From positions 3,648,001-3,712,000 of the forward strand of contig NC_057319.1 in NCBI RefSeq assembly GCF_000687475.1: DNA of 64,000 nucleotides, in the 5' to 3' direction. This document shows, in pieces, positions 1-11,490 of this stretch. Each line of letters begins with the position of its first letter. Positions within the stretch are counted from its first letter, which is position 1. The notes under the pieces are model-generated. The model searched no databases. It was given only the letters and a program-made list of their open reading frames with translations, and had not been told where the DNA came from. This DNA is from Ustilaginoidea virens (taxonomy: Eukaryota > Ascomycota > Sordariomycetes > Hypocreales > Clavicipitaceae). A program made the position numbers and the translations under genes.

Positions 1-55
1 TCCAGCCGTCGCCCATGATCCAATTGCGACGTCGTCGTCCACGCTTGCTGCGCTC

Positions 56-138
56 ATGAACCAGCAATCTACTCCTCCTACCGCCGCCGCCGCCGCCGCC
101 GCTGCTGCTGCTGCTCCTCCTACCGCTGCTTCTGCTGC

Positions 139-175
<37 letters not shown>

Positions 176-2472
176 CAAGCTGAATCTGTTGTCAACCCGC
201 CTGCCCCAGCCTCTGCACAGCCTATAGAGGATCAAGGACAGAAGCAGGACCACCAAGCAGCAACCCATAGCAAACCCATAGGCGGTCCAGAGTCCAGCGT
301 CTCGGAGTCGCGCCCGCAAGTCGCATCATCATCATCGTCGCCATCATCCTCATCGTCGTCGTCCTCGTCGTCCTCGTCGCCTCTTGATATTCAGAAGCTC
401 GTGGCTGACCTCACTGCCCAAACCACCGAGCCCATGCTCGACCTTGACCCATCCGTCATCACGGTACAGGCTGAACCGCCCACGGGTTCTGCATCTCTGC
501 CGTCATCGACTGCATTGCCATCTCCTTCGTCCTTGCCTCCAAGACCCCCCCAGCCTCACTCCGCCTCCCCGTCGTATGCATCGCAGCATCCTCTTGTCGG
601 AGCAGGTTCCAGCACGTCAGCGAACCCTGCGGCGGCGCATCCTGCGCATCCTAATGCTGGTCAAGCAGCCTCATACCTTGTCGGCAGTGCTCCTGGAACG
701 TCCACAACAGATCCGGTTGCCAGTCTTCCGCCTCCCCCTGCCGGCCTGACCGCCCCACCGTATTCGACCCAGACGGCCGCGGCACCTGGGTACTCCAACG
801 ACCAAGGCCATGACGGCGACTACCAACGCCAATGGGACCAGTTCATGGCTGACGAGAGGCAATACATGTCTGAAGCCAAATGGGATCGATTCCCGGAGGG
901 ATCCCGTATCTTCATCGGTATGTTTTCTTCTTCTTCTCAACCGAACTCTGTCGGCGGGTGCCTTGACTAACGTGGTTTCCCCGTCTGCTCCCTCCCCCAA
1001 CCCTCCAAAACAGGCAACCTGTCAAGTGACAAAGTGTCTAAGCGCGATGTATTTGACCTGTTTCATAAATATGGTAGGTTGGCGCAAATATCCCTCAAAT
1101 CCGCGTACGGCTTTGTGCAGTACCACACAGTGGAGGAGGGTCAAAGGGCCATGGAAAACTTGCAAGGCATTGAAATCAGAGGCCGCCGCATTCGTAAGTT
1201 GGAAAGCCCCCATCCACACACCACCTGGCCCTTTGCACACACCCTGGTGTTGAAGCTGACCTTGGTTCAAAAGACCTCGAAATATCTCGCGCACAAGACA
1301 AGTCCAAGAAGGACCGTAACCGCAGTCCCGACAGAGGCCGTGGCCGGGACGGCGGCCGACGAAGCGACAAACACGGCCACACTGGCCGCGATGACTACCG
1401 CCCAGGGCGAAATCACTCGCCTCGCCGCAACGACTATCACCATTCTAGTAGGGACGATGGTTTTTCGGGTCGAGATCGAGGCTACGGCGAGTCTGGCCGA
1501 GGCAACCGGGGAAGATCCCGATCTCCCGGGTACGGGCGTCACGATCGTGACAGCTATCGGAGAAGAAGTCCCAGCCCCCATGGACGATCTCGTCCGGAAG
1601 CCGAGCTAGATCTCCCCCGGCGATACGGCTCCGACGTCCCCGACGTGCAGATCATCCTGCAACCTGACGTGAACCGGGACTTTGTGAACTGGGTCGACGG
1701 CGCTTTCAAAGCCAAAGGCTTGAAGACGGAGGTCATGTTTCTGCATCCACGCTTCCCCAAGGATCAAGTCATACAAAGGCAGGCGGCAGAAGGCGTGCAT
1801 GCCGTCGTAGATTTGGACATTCGCGCTCAGAGCTTGGGCAGGATTCCCGCGCAGGTGTTTGATCGGTCAAACGGCAACAGCAACGTCCGTTTCGACCAGT
1901 ACGTTGACCTGGACCCGGGCACCGCTGCCGAGGTGATACTACGAGCCAAGGCTTCCGCAGCGGCGGCAGCAGCAGCTACTGCGGTCAACTACAACCAAGG
2001 ATACGGCACCGGCGCCGCTTATCCAAACCCGTACGGTGCGCAGCATCAGCCTGCCGGATACAACGGAGCCCAACGCCCCGGGGCCTATCCTCCAGCCCAG
2101 CAGACGGCTCCGGCATCTGCGGTTGAAATAGCCAGTCTCATGGGACAGGTCGACAATGCAACGCTCCAGCGACTGCTCTCGACCATGCAAGGCCAGGGAT
2201 CCGCTGCGTCTGGAGTGGGAGGCTTCCCCCACGGCGCGACCGGCGCCGTCCCTCCGCCCTCAAATTCGCAGCTGGACATACAGGCTCTCATAGGTAGCTT
2301 GGGAGGAACGAACGCCCAGCATCCCGCGCCGCAAGTACCCTACGGCGCTGCTTCGTACGGCGCCCAGCCGGCGCAACACGCGGGTGGTCATTCAAGAGCA
2401 CCTGCGAGCAACGGAGACGCTGCAGCCCAGGTGCAGAACATCATGGCCCAGCTAGCGCGCTACAGGCAATAA
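56..2472 (+). CDS. NAB3: Nab3-like RNA-binding protein (RRM)
   Basis: Likely the Nab3 homologue, which with Nrd1/Seb1 acts in the nucleus in non-poly(A) transcription termination and RNA surveillance. Exons are 56-917, 1014-1193 and 1274-2472; introns are 96 and 80 bp. Joining exons 1 and 2 makes the RNP motif IFIGNLSSDKVSKRD, and joining 2 and 3 makes GRRIHLEISRAQDKSK, so one RRM spans both junctions. An Arg/Ser/Asp/Gly-rich stretch follows, then a conserved block beginning DVQIILQPDVNRDFVNWVDG, and a Pro/Gln/Ala-rich tail. The N-terminus is dominated by polyalanine runs and a polyserine run, with a Pro-rich segment after them. The first exon's frame stays open to base 2, so the true start may be upstream of the window. 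Nab3 assignment rests on the RRM sequence and domain order recalled from the yeast family; other single-RRM nuclear proteins are possible. Confidence 0.78.
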
Positions 2473-2522
2473 AGCGCGGACGCTCTCGATTCATCAAAGA
2501 TTGCATGTGTGTTTTGCGAAAT

Positions 2523-2555
<33 letters not shown>

Positions 2556-3115
2556 GGTGGGGGAGGGGCCATGGCGCAAAGACGAGGGGGGACGATTTTA
2601 TTATGCTACCAGTAGTACCTTTTTTTCCACTGTTTTTTTTTTCAGCATTGGTGCCAGGGCACGGGGGAGGGGCAAAATTCCATTATGGCTTCACTCGTGA
2701 TGCGACTTGGCATGGGGGAGGAGAAAGGTTCTAGGCGGCCCCCCCCCCCCTCTCTTACTTTGACGTGCTTGACAGTTTGTGGGGGAAACAAACGATGAAC
2801 AGATAGTAAAGTACTCTTTCTATTATTAATTGAGCATTATGCCAGGGCATGGGGAGGGGCAAGTTCTGTTATGGCTTCACTCGTGATGCAACTTGGCATG
2901 GGGGAGGAGAAAGGTCCTAGGCCCCCTCCCCTTTTACTTTGACGTGCTTGACAGTTCCTGGGGGAAAGACACGATGCAAAGGTGACCAAGCCCGCCGTAG
3001 ATGCTGCCAGCGAGTAAAGGTTGCGCACTGCCAAACAGAGGTGCAGACAGAAGTAACCGCGGCGGCATACGCATCTAAATGTAGATGGAGTCATTGACGG
3101 GGGGGGGGGCATTCG
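2473..3115. repeat. Imperfect ~150-bp direct duplication in 3' intergenic DNA
   Basis: Two copies lie at about 2644-2798 and 2833-2979. They share GCCAGGGCA near the start, ATGGCTTCACTCGTGATG, GGCATGGGGGAGGAGAAAGG and CTTTGACGTGCTTGACAGTT, with small differences between copies. Long T, C and G homopolymers lie nearby (2524-2554, 2741-2750, 3101-3110). No gene is seen in this stretch. Confidence 0.8.
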
Positions 3116-5044
3116 TTACCAACCAAACGCCTCGCTGTGCCACCAGACACTTCGTCCCCTCATGACCCACGGCCTCACTCTCAGCCGGACTTCCCGCACC
3201 ATCTCCTCGGGCCCGCAGACGAGCACGGCTACTGATTCGGCCTGCCCGTGGCGAAACACGTCATCCACCAGCTTCTGGATATTGGGTCGTCTTCGGTTGT
3301 GATGAGCGGAGAGGCGGCCGTTGTTGTTGACCCGGCGCAGCTCGAACATTTCCACCGCACCAACACCACCACCACCACCACCACCAGCCGCGTTGTCGTT
3401 GTCATCGTCGACACCCATGTCACCAGTCAGAAAAATATGGACGTCGGGGTCGTCGAGGAGGCCTTTTCCGGAGGCGCTGTTCGATACAGCCCAGGTGGCG
3501 TCTCCGGCGCCGCGGATGGACCACACGAGCTGGGTCTTGGCAGCGGGATAGTCGTTTTGCAACGCTTGATAAGTCGGCACGATGAAGGTGGCGCCGACCC
3601 CTCCGGCCACAAGAAGGACCCTGCTTGGTCCCCAGAGGAGCAGGTCCTTGAAGCGGGAGGTCATGGTGCCGTAGGGGCCGTCAATGCACAAGGCGATCTT
3701 GCGGGATTCCGCTGCGGGGGCGGTGGGTGCCAGCGACATGGCAGAAGACAGGTCGGACAAGGCACTGGTCATGGGACCGTTTCTCGTACGAGAAATCAGG
3801 CTAATGGTTCCTTCATCATCATCGACCGCAGCCACGGTGAAGGGGTTGAACAGAAAGTCAAAGACGCGGGACTTGGACGAGGGGACAGCCATAGTTCGGG
3901 ACGACGGCGGGATGCTCAGGTAAACGTGGGATCCGGGAGAGGTGCGGAACGAAGCCAACCTGTGGGCCGGGATCGAGCAAGTGACCTTGACAAGGCTCGT
4001 TCCAGGCACCGTCTCCAGCACTGACGGTGCATACATGGCGGTGATGCGGCGAACGGCCACATCGATGGCGAAGACGACCATGGCCTCGACAACGTACAGC
4101 CTGGTAGAGGAGGCGTGTAAGAAGAGCAGGATGGGCACCGACAGAGCCACAATCAAGTGCGTGATGAAGAACAGCCGGTACGAGTACTGCCTGACAGCAC
4201 GCACCGCGGTGGCCGTCATGCCGTGGAAGCCGAACGAGGCGAGCAAGCCGAAAAAGACGACGGGGTTGAGGAGGCGTCTGGGCCAAACACCGGCTGCGAT
4301 GAAGTAGGCATTGTACAGCAGCAGGTGGGTCAGCAGGAAGCCGTAAATGATGCGTCCGAGGACTCTGTGATAGCGATTGACGTGCTCGTGGGAGGACCTG
4401 AAGATCCAAGCAAAGGGATTCAGGGCCTTGAGGCCTAGCAAATTCTGGATCGGAAGCTGGGAGACGGCAATGGCGCCGAATCGCTTGGTGAGATGGAAGT
4501 AGTCTGATTTTCTCTCTTGTCAGCCATGAAGGTCAGGTTCTGGGGCACAAGCCGGCCCAAAGGAGCTGCAGGTAGATATAGGGCCGTCGTCACATCCCGC
4601 GAGCGAGGGGGCGAGGGAGCGAAGGAGTGCCACACCTTTTCCCGTTCCGCTGATGGCCAAGACCAGTAGCCAGCCGGTCCAGAGAGCACCGAGAAGCCAC
4701 TCGTCTCGCTGGCCCCAGTGACAACCAGCGAGGACGACGTCATCTCGAAGCCACCATGCAGCCATTCCCATTCGGCGGGCCGTCTGTCCCAGCAAGCCAT
4801 GCTGGCCTGCTTTGGCGGTGGGGGATCCAGGGACGGCGGTATAGCGGCCTTGGTCACTCGAGGCCGAGCCATGCCTGGCGCGTTCGTGTTTCACGACACG
4901 TTGCAGGATGCGGTACAGCAGGAAAACGACGGCCGGGACGAGGGCCGAGTAATGGGCGATGCAGGCATAGAGGTCGATAGACTGGCGGCGCAGCAGGGCC
5001 TCCTGATGGGTGAGGCGGGTGAGGAACTCGTAAGGCCAACCCAT
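3116..5044 (-). CDS. Ferric reductase (FRE family), plasma-membrane type
   Basis: Predicted to pass electrons from NADPH via FAD and heme across a membrane to ferric iron or cupric ions. Exons are complement(4636-5044) and complement(3116-4503), giving 598 aa. The 132-bp intron is placed so that the join reads SGTGK-DYFHLTKRFG, as in other fungal ferric reductases. The start at 5044 (MGWPYEFL) resembles family starts; an in-frame ATG at 5134 is an alternative. Heme-binding histidines lie in helices containing RYHRVLGRIIYG, LTHLLLYN, FGFHG and ITHLIVAL. The FAD site reads FNPFTVA where the family normally has HPFTVA, so its first residue is altered. The nucleotide site reads VAGGVGATF, followed late by LVCGPEEM, and the C-terminus is the typical WWHSEAFGW. 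An Asp/Asn/Gly-rich insertion lies between the last two motifs. Substrate and location are inferred from the family. Confidence 0.88.
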
Positions 5045-5738
5045 TGCCGAGGGGATTGCAGGGAGGGTTTGGTTTGTTGTTTGGGCAAGTTGAGTTGGTC
5101 GAGTCCTCGAGGAGCTTGCTTGGGAAAGCGTCAACTGTTAGGTACGGGAAAACGTCGTCACGGCTCGCGAAAGAAAGACAGGGCTCTGGAGCACGAAACG
5201 GAGAGACGTGGCATATGAGACTGTAACTACAAGAAACATTTCTGGAAAAGAAAAAACGAAAAAAAAAAAAAAAAAAAAAAAACCGATGAGCAGATAAACA
5301 AAAGAGTTCGCTTGGGGCAGAATGCTGCAACTCTGCGACTTGCGGGCTGCAGATGCTCGTTGCATTTCATGGCGCTGACGATGCCGAGCGGATTCCGCTT
5401 GGCGTTGATTGGACAGAGTCTGGTCTCATCTGCATGCCGACGATTTCATGTGCCCAAAGCCCAACGGACGAGGAGCATGTAAACACGCAGTAGTACGGTG
5501 TAAGTGATTCAGCACCACAGTAGCAGCTAAGCCTAAAACAGAGCTTGTACCTTTGCATAAGTTGGCACACTTGCCTGCCCCCAGTGGAGTGTGTACATTT
5601 GCATACACTTTTCTACTAGCAGCTACATGCCGCATTTTCCTTCCTTTCCTTCTACGGATACTCCGCACCTGTTCTCCTTTCTACTCCACACACTCCACAC
5701 AATATCTCGACTTTTGTCCACACGATAGCCTCAGAAGC
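5045..5738. other. Intergenic DNA upstream of the ferric reductase
   Basis: Contains a 22-base poly-A run near 5260-5281 and no convincing coding sequence. Short open frames here have no family-like pattern. Confidence 0.6.
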
Positions 5739-5836
5739 GACTCTTATCACGATGCACTAATTAGGATTGCAAGACGACCAAGTGATAAGCTTTTTATAAT
5801 ATATAGGGCGCACGCCGGTTACTGAGGTACTAGGTG
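5739..5836. repeat. Left copy of a 98-bp direct repeat flanking a decayed gene
   Basis: Begins GACTCTTATCACGAT and ends AGGTACTAGGTG, with TATAATATATAGGGCGC from base 57. The copy at 7573-7670 has the same three blocks at identical spacing. The middle is more diverged. Equal length without gaps suggests an old duplicated element end, such as an LTR-like or foldback end, rather than chance. Confidence 0.7.
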
Positions 5837-6289
5837 ATTTATAGTTCATATTTAATATTCCTCTTACTACGATGCCTCGGACTATCTAGAGAGAAAGGGG
5901 CACTAGACAGCGAATATGAGAAAGGTCACTGCTAATAGAAAAATGTGTGCTGGCAGGTTTTCCGTCACGCCGCTTTCTATCTCGCCTGTGCGTTTATGAA
6001 ACTGAGCGCGCCCCTTTTTTTGTGGCTTCGTTCCACATCATGAATCCACGCAGGAATAGCCCCTTTTTTTATGACAAAGATCAGAGCAATAACACCTGTC
6101 CTACCCACGTTCTTCATTGCACAATCGTGACGAATATAACTTGCTCATGGGAAAGCGGGCGCGCTGCATTAGCGATCCTCTGACGGAGCGTCTGGCCTTC
6201 ATCAACGCTGGCACATCACCGCTGCTGTTGCCTTTGACAGCAGACAACCTGCTCTTTTTCGAATCCTCCGCCCATCTTCCACACCTTCA

Positions 6290-7389
6290 ATGTCGGCTGC
6301 CCGATATCCATCTCCAACGCGCAAGGATACGGCCATTACCTACAAGAAGCAGTTGTCTGCCTACAACATAACTGTGCGCCAAGGGATTGAGCTTCCGGAG
6401 GTGCTTGCCAAGTTTGTGAGCACACTCCAACAGAGCCGTCAACAAGGCGCTTCGCCGCATGCGCAAGCCATATTGGATACACGGAGAGCCGCGGCGCTGG
6501 AAAATGAGACTACGGCGCGCAAGATGCTGGACGAGAATATTCTCTTCCGAGGCGAGGCTCACCCCGATGGCATCAAGGGCCTGACACTCAAGGATCAAGT
6601 AGATCTAGTTGGAGATTTTCCCTTGCTGGGCCGCCGCGTGCTACAGTGCCAGAGCGATGGGGCGTACTCGCGCAGCCTCAACCTGACAGTGGCATCGGGC
6701 ATCGTACAGCCACAGAGGCGGCAGCACGCACCCGCCAGCAATGACCATGCCGTTCACAACGTGAAGAGGACGATGTAGCAGAATGGTACGTCTTGGGTAG
6801 TCTCTTGTTGTTGCTGTTGCCGCTGTTGTTGTCCCCCGACTAATGCAGCTGCAGGTACAATGTCGTCCACAAGGCCGATACGCACTTCCCGCCTCCTCAC
6901 TGCTCGGTGGAAAGCCGGCCTTTCCGGTGAAAACCAGGTTCATGCCGCGCTACAGGCTGCCCGCGACGGTGCGCTTATCGTTAACTACAAGTGCCAATTC
7001 TACCTGCGCGCATACCCTGAACGTTGCCCGTCACAGCTCGAGACCTGCCATTTCTCCGCAACGACTGAGACGTATACATGCATACTGTGGATACACTGGC
7101 GGGAGAGTGGCCCGAATGACGACGAGGTGTACTTGCGCATGGAGGAAGTAGAAACGGCACGCATGAATAAGCTGCATGACTTACAGGAGTTGCGGAAAGT
7201 GCTGCATAACTACCTACTGTTGAATATGCCTTGGGTGAGCGGCTGAGGTCGATCAAAGAAGCCCTCCATGAGTTTTGGCCGAATCGGCCTGAGACGAAGG
7301 TGAAGAAGACGCAGTCGCAAAGCTCCATGACCGACAACATCTGCACTTGCTATGCGGTTCTTGGACAAGCCTTTGACGCCTTCAAGTAA
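6290..7389 (+). pseudogene. Decayed gene of a fungal-only family (DUF7924-like)
   Basis: Similarity to a family of uncharacterised fungal proteins is spread over different frames. Segment 1 (frame of 6290) reads ITYKKQLSAYNITV and later AAALENETTARKMLDENILF. Segment 2 (frame of 6631) reads PPRATVPERWGVLAQPQPD, meets a TGA at 6742, and continues in frame as REEDDVAEWYVLG. Segment 3 (frame of 6860) reads TARWKAGLSGENQVHAALQA, then LIVNYKCQFY and CHFSATTETYTCILWIHWRE. Segment 4 (frame of 7234) reads GERLRSIKEALHEFW and ends at 7389. At least three frame changes and one stop mean it cannot make the intact protein. The family name is from memory; the E/QWK...Q...DG pattern hints at a nuclease-like fold, which is inference only. 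It lies between the 98-bp repeats at 5739 and 7573. Confidence 0.7.
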
Positions 7390-7572
7390 AGCTGGGATCT
7401 CCATCAAAGAGAACAAAGCGCGCGCTGCACGATCTATGTACCACAGGGTAGCCAATCTTTGACTTTAATAACCTAGACTAGCATATACCTAGAATCGCCA
7501 AAACGCAGCGGAGAGCAAAATTGGCCAAGAACACGCGAACCCGCGAATCCGCACTGTCCTCAACGACCCTTA

Positions 7573-7670
7573 GACTCTTATCACGATATGCCAAGTAGCA
7601 TTTAAAAACCAGCCGAGGGATACCTTACTATAATATATAGGGCGCGCACGGGGTACGAAGGTACTAGGTG
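7573..7670. repeat. Right copy of the 98-bp direct repeat
   Basis: Matches 5739-5836 in the first 15 bases, a 17-base TATAATATATAGGGCGC block and the final AGGTACTAGGTG, all at the same offsets. It begins about 180 bp after the end of the decayed gene. Confidence 0.7.
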
Positions 7671-8464
7671 TGTGCTGCGGTCACGTGTGCGCGATTTCCC
7701 TTACTGTATGGCATAAAGGTGGATAAGCATTATAAGCTGGACAAGCCCGACAAAGCCAAGCCGGCTCCCTTCCTCTTCGAAAGTCGGAGGGGCCAAGATT
7801 TTCGGACGTAGCACGATGAGCGGGGTAGAATCTGGCCCCGTCTCGAGCCGGTGGCGGAGCTGCCATTCATCCGGTTGCCAGTTCGAAAAAAAAAAAACGA
7901 AAAAAAAAAGCCTCATTGGGGATTTATTTTCAGAAGACGAGATTTTGCGCTAGGTCATACGCTTTCACGGAATCGGTACGGAGTACGGAGTACTTCTGTC
8001 CGTACATCGGACATGGGGACTTGGCCAGGCAGGAAGGAATAAAGGGCGGAGGAAGTCGCGACCCTCTCATCCTCTCATCACCCCGACGGGCCCAATTTGC
8101 GACATGTACGGAGTACATGTCCGGACTTTCATCAACTCCCTGCTGCCTGGCCCTGCTGCATGGCCCTGCTGCCCTGCCTTGAGGCCATTGTCCATTGTCC
8201 ATTGTAGGTACTAGGTACAGGTAGGTGTGGGTGGTCACAGAGTCACAGACCTAGGAGGTACCTAGGTCAGGTAGGTACCTAGGTACCTGCTAGCTCTGGG
8301 CTCTGGACCATGCCCACACCAGTAACCACCCCCACCGCCTCCCGCCTGGCCCCGCCAGGTTGTTTCTACTTGGCTCGGACCAGATCAAATTGATTGCACA
8401 AATGTCCGTCCGCTGTCCTGTGCAGTCTCTTACCACGTACCCTTTTCAAGCCACCTCTCGAAAA

Positions 8465-8495
<31 letters not shown>

Positions 8496-8607
8496 CCTTC
8501 TTCTTCCTCATCCTCTCCTTCTTTCCCGCCTCGCAAGAATTCCGCCTCGTTTCTTGTACTGTTTGTCAACATCCGGCACCCGTCTCATCTCCGTACCCTT
8601 ACCCACA
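7671..8607. promoter_or_regulatory. Intergenic DNA and pyrimidine-rich promoter of SHMT
   Basis: Holds several TACGGAGTA words near 7975-8000, a perfect 8-bp inverted repeat around GGA at 8102-8120, and clustered CTAGGTACC words at 8203-8290. The last 140 bases before the start codon contain a T run of about 28 followed by a CT-rich tract, as is common upstream of strongly expressed fungal housekeeping genes. No gene is seen. Confidence 0.55.
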
Positions 8608-10381
8608 ATGTCTTCAGACTACGCCCTGTCGTCGGCTCACAAGGAGGTTTGTCGCTACCCCTGGATGGCTCCGTCGGCCAAGATGGCCTCGATGGTTTCT
8701 GTGCCTCTGCCTACCGGAAGCCTGTCGAGCTAACAAATCACGCCGTGTTCAGATGCTCGAGAAGTCTCTTCTCGACTCCGATCCCGAGGTCGCTTCCATC
8801 ATGGTACGTACGTTCGGGCTTGAGCAGTTCATACCAAGCAAAGAGCCGTCAGCAGCTTCAGTCCCGCGCCGCATCCTCTTCCATGCTGACTCTCCCGCCA
8901 CAGAAAGACGAGATCCAGCGTCAGCGCGAGTCCATCGTTCTCATTGCTTCCGAGAATATCACATCCCGCGCCGTCTTCGACGCCCTCGGCTCGCCCATGT
9001 CCAACAAGTACTCCGAGGGCTACCCTGGAGCTCGTTACTACGGTGGCAACCAGCACATTGACCAGATCGAGTTGCTCTGCCAGCGCCGTGCTCTCGAGGC
9101 TTTCCACCTCGACCCTGAGAAGTGGGGTGTAAACGTTCAGTGCTTGTCCGGCAGCCCTGCCAACCTGCAGGTCTACCAGGCTATTATGCCTCCTCACGGG
9201 CGTCTCATGGGTCTCGACCTTCCCCACGGTGGCCATCTTAGCCATGGTTACCAAACTCCACAGCGAAAGTAAAGAACAAGACTCTTTTGCACTGTCGATG
9301 GTCATGTTTGCCCAATCAAATCGCTCAAGTCTTTTCTCTTCATCATTTGCTGCCTTCTCGTCCTGTAACTGATTCGTTGTTCCCTGGCAGAATCTCAGCC
9401 GTCTCCACTTACTTCGAGACCATGCCCTACCGCGTTGACCTCGAGACTGGCATCATCGACTATGATCAGCTTGCCAAGAACGCCATCCTCTACCGTCCAA
9501 AGGTTCTAGTTGCTGGCACCTCTGCATACTGTCGCTTGATTGATTACAAGCGCATGCGTGAGATTGCCGATTCTGTTGGTGCTTATCTTGTCGTCGACAT
9601 GGCGCACATTTCTGGCCTCATTGCGGCCCAAGTCATCCCCACTCCTTTCCAATACGCCGATATTGTCACCACCACCACCCACAAGTCTCTTCGTGGCCCT
9701 CGTGGCGCCATGATCTTCTTCCGCAAGGGCGTGCGCTCGGTGGACGCCAAGACGGGCAAGGAGACGCTCTACGACCTCGAGGGCCCCATCAACTTCTCCG
9801 TCTTCCCCGGCCACCAGGGCGGCCCTCACAACCACACCATCACCGCCCTGGCTGTCGCTCTCAAACAGGCCCAGACCCCGGAATTCAGGGCTTACCAGGA
9901 AAAAGTCATCTCCAACGCAAAGACCCTTGAGAAGACGTTCAAGGAGCTCGGCCACAAGCTTGTGGCCGACGGCACCGACAGCCACATGGTGCTTCTCGAC
10001 CTCCGTCAACACAGCCTGGATGGCGCCCGTCTCGAGGCTGTCTTGGAGCAGATCAACATTGCTTGCAACAAGAACTCTATCCCAGGCGACAAGAGCGCTC
10101 TTACCCCTTGCGGTATACGTATCGGCACTCCTGCCATGACCAGCCGCGGCTTTGGGGAGAAGGACTTTACTCGTGTTGCTCACTACATTGACGAGAGCAT
10201 CAGGATCTGCAAGCAAGTACAGTCGGCTCTTCCCAAGGAGGCCAACAAGCTCAAGGACTTCAAAGCCAAGGTTGCCAGTGGCGAAGTTGCCCGCATCGCG
10301 GAGCTCCGCAAGGAGATTTCAGCCTGGACCAGCGTCTTTCCTCTTCCCGTTGAGGGCTGGCGTCTAGATGCGGGCATTTAA
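8608..10381 (+). CDS. SHM2: Serine hydroxymethyltransferase, cytosolic
   Basis: PLP enzyme that interconverts serine plus tetrahydrofolate with glycine plus 5,10-methylene-tetrahydrofolate, feeding one-carbon metabolism. Exons are 8608-8646, 8753-8803, 8904-9268 and 9391-10381 (481 aa). Introns are 106, 100 and 122 bp. The protein starts [19 protein letters not shown] with no mitochondrial presequence, so this is the cytosolic form. Diagnostic motifs include [20 protein letters not shown], the substrate region [13 protein letters not shown], and [16 protein letters not shown], whose lysine binds PLP. The C-terminal tetrahydrofolate region contains [15 protein letters not shown]. Length and motifs are normal for the eukaryotic enzyme. 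It converges with the Spt7 gene downstream. Confidence 0.96.
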
Positions 10382-11449
10382 AATGGATGGCAATTCCAGC
10401 TGACGTATGAAGGAATGTGCCTGAAAACATGAAGAAAAAAAAAAGGGGGGGGGGGCGGCTTGAGGAACGTTTTTTGGGTTTAGAGCCCAACCACCCACCT
10501 CTGGGGAATTTAACATGGAACGGGGATAAATGGCGAATGTTCAACAACTTGCATTTCCACAGGCTGGCGTTTGGGTACCTTTTGTCTGATTTTCTTTTAT
10601 CTTTTATTTTTTTGTTTTTTTTTTGTGGTTTCAACAATGTTCGATATTCTTCTGGAGGAAATCATCCTACCGTGTCACGCACGCACGCACACACACACAC
10701 TCTCTCTCTCTCCCTCTCTCTCTCTCTCTATCTTATTTTTTGTTTCTTTTTTTTTTTTTTTGTAGTTGGCACAGCTTTCACAAAGTAGGACATGTCGGTG
10801 GCAAAGTGATTCAACCTGGGAAAAAGGGGAAACGGGTCATCAAGTCGCATAGACCAAAAGTTACGGCGCTCAACGCTCCAATCGAGAAACAGCTTGCTCC
10901 CACCTGACAATTGGAAGAGTGCACACTCACTTCCCGTGCAAATGGCAGACTGGTCGTACGATTCGTTACGATTCGTTCGGCAATCTGCTCCTCAAGTCAA
11001 CTAAGAAACCTAACTAACGCCTTGCCGCTTTCCCTAGCCATACACATGAGGTAGGTAGCCAGTAGTAGCCAAAAACCGCGTTCGCCAAGTCCAAGTATCA
11101 CTGGGAGAAGCGGCCGCCGACCGACCACAGCCAAGTCGGTATGGACAGCTGCATTTATCACAAGAGCAAAACAAAGCAAAGGAAAGGAAAGCAAAGCAAA
11201 GGAAAGCGCGGACGCGGTAGTATCAGAACACGATAGGTATATAGTACTGCTGCAGCACTAGGAGCACGGAAGAAGCAACCAACCCACTCCATGCGCCGAT
11301 GGGTGTCCGTCCCTTTTGAAATCCCCTCCTTCCCACAAGTCAAAGAAACAGATCGGTATATTTCCACCAGACCATGATGAGCTGCCAACCGAGGAGAGAC
11401 AAGACAAGACACGAGGTCCCACGCGGCGAACGAAGCCGAGAGAAAAATG

Positions 11450-11490
<41 letters not shown>

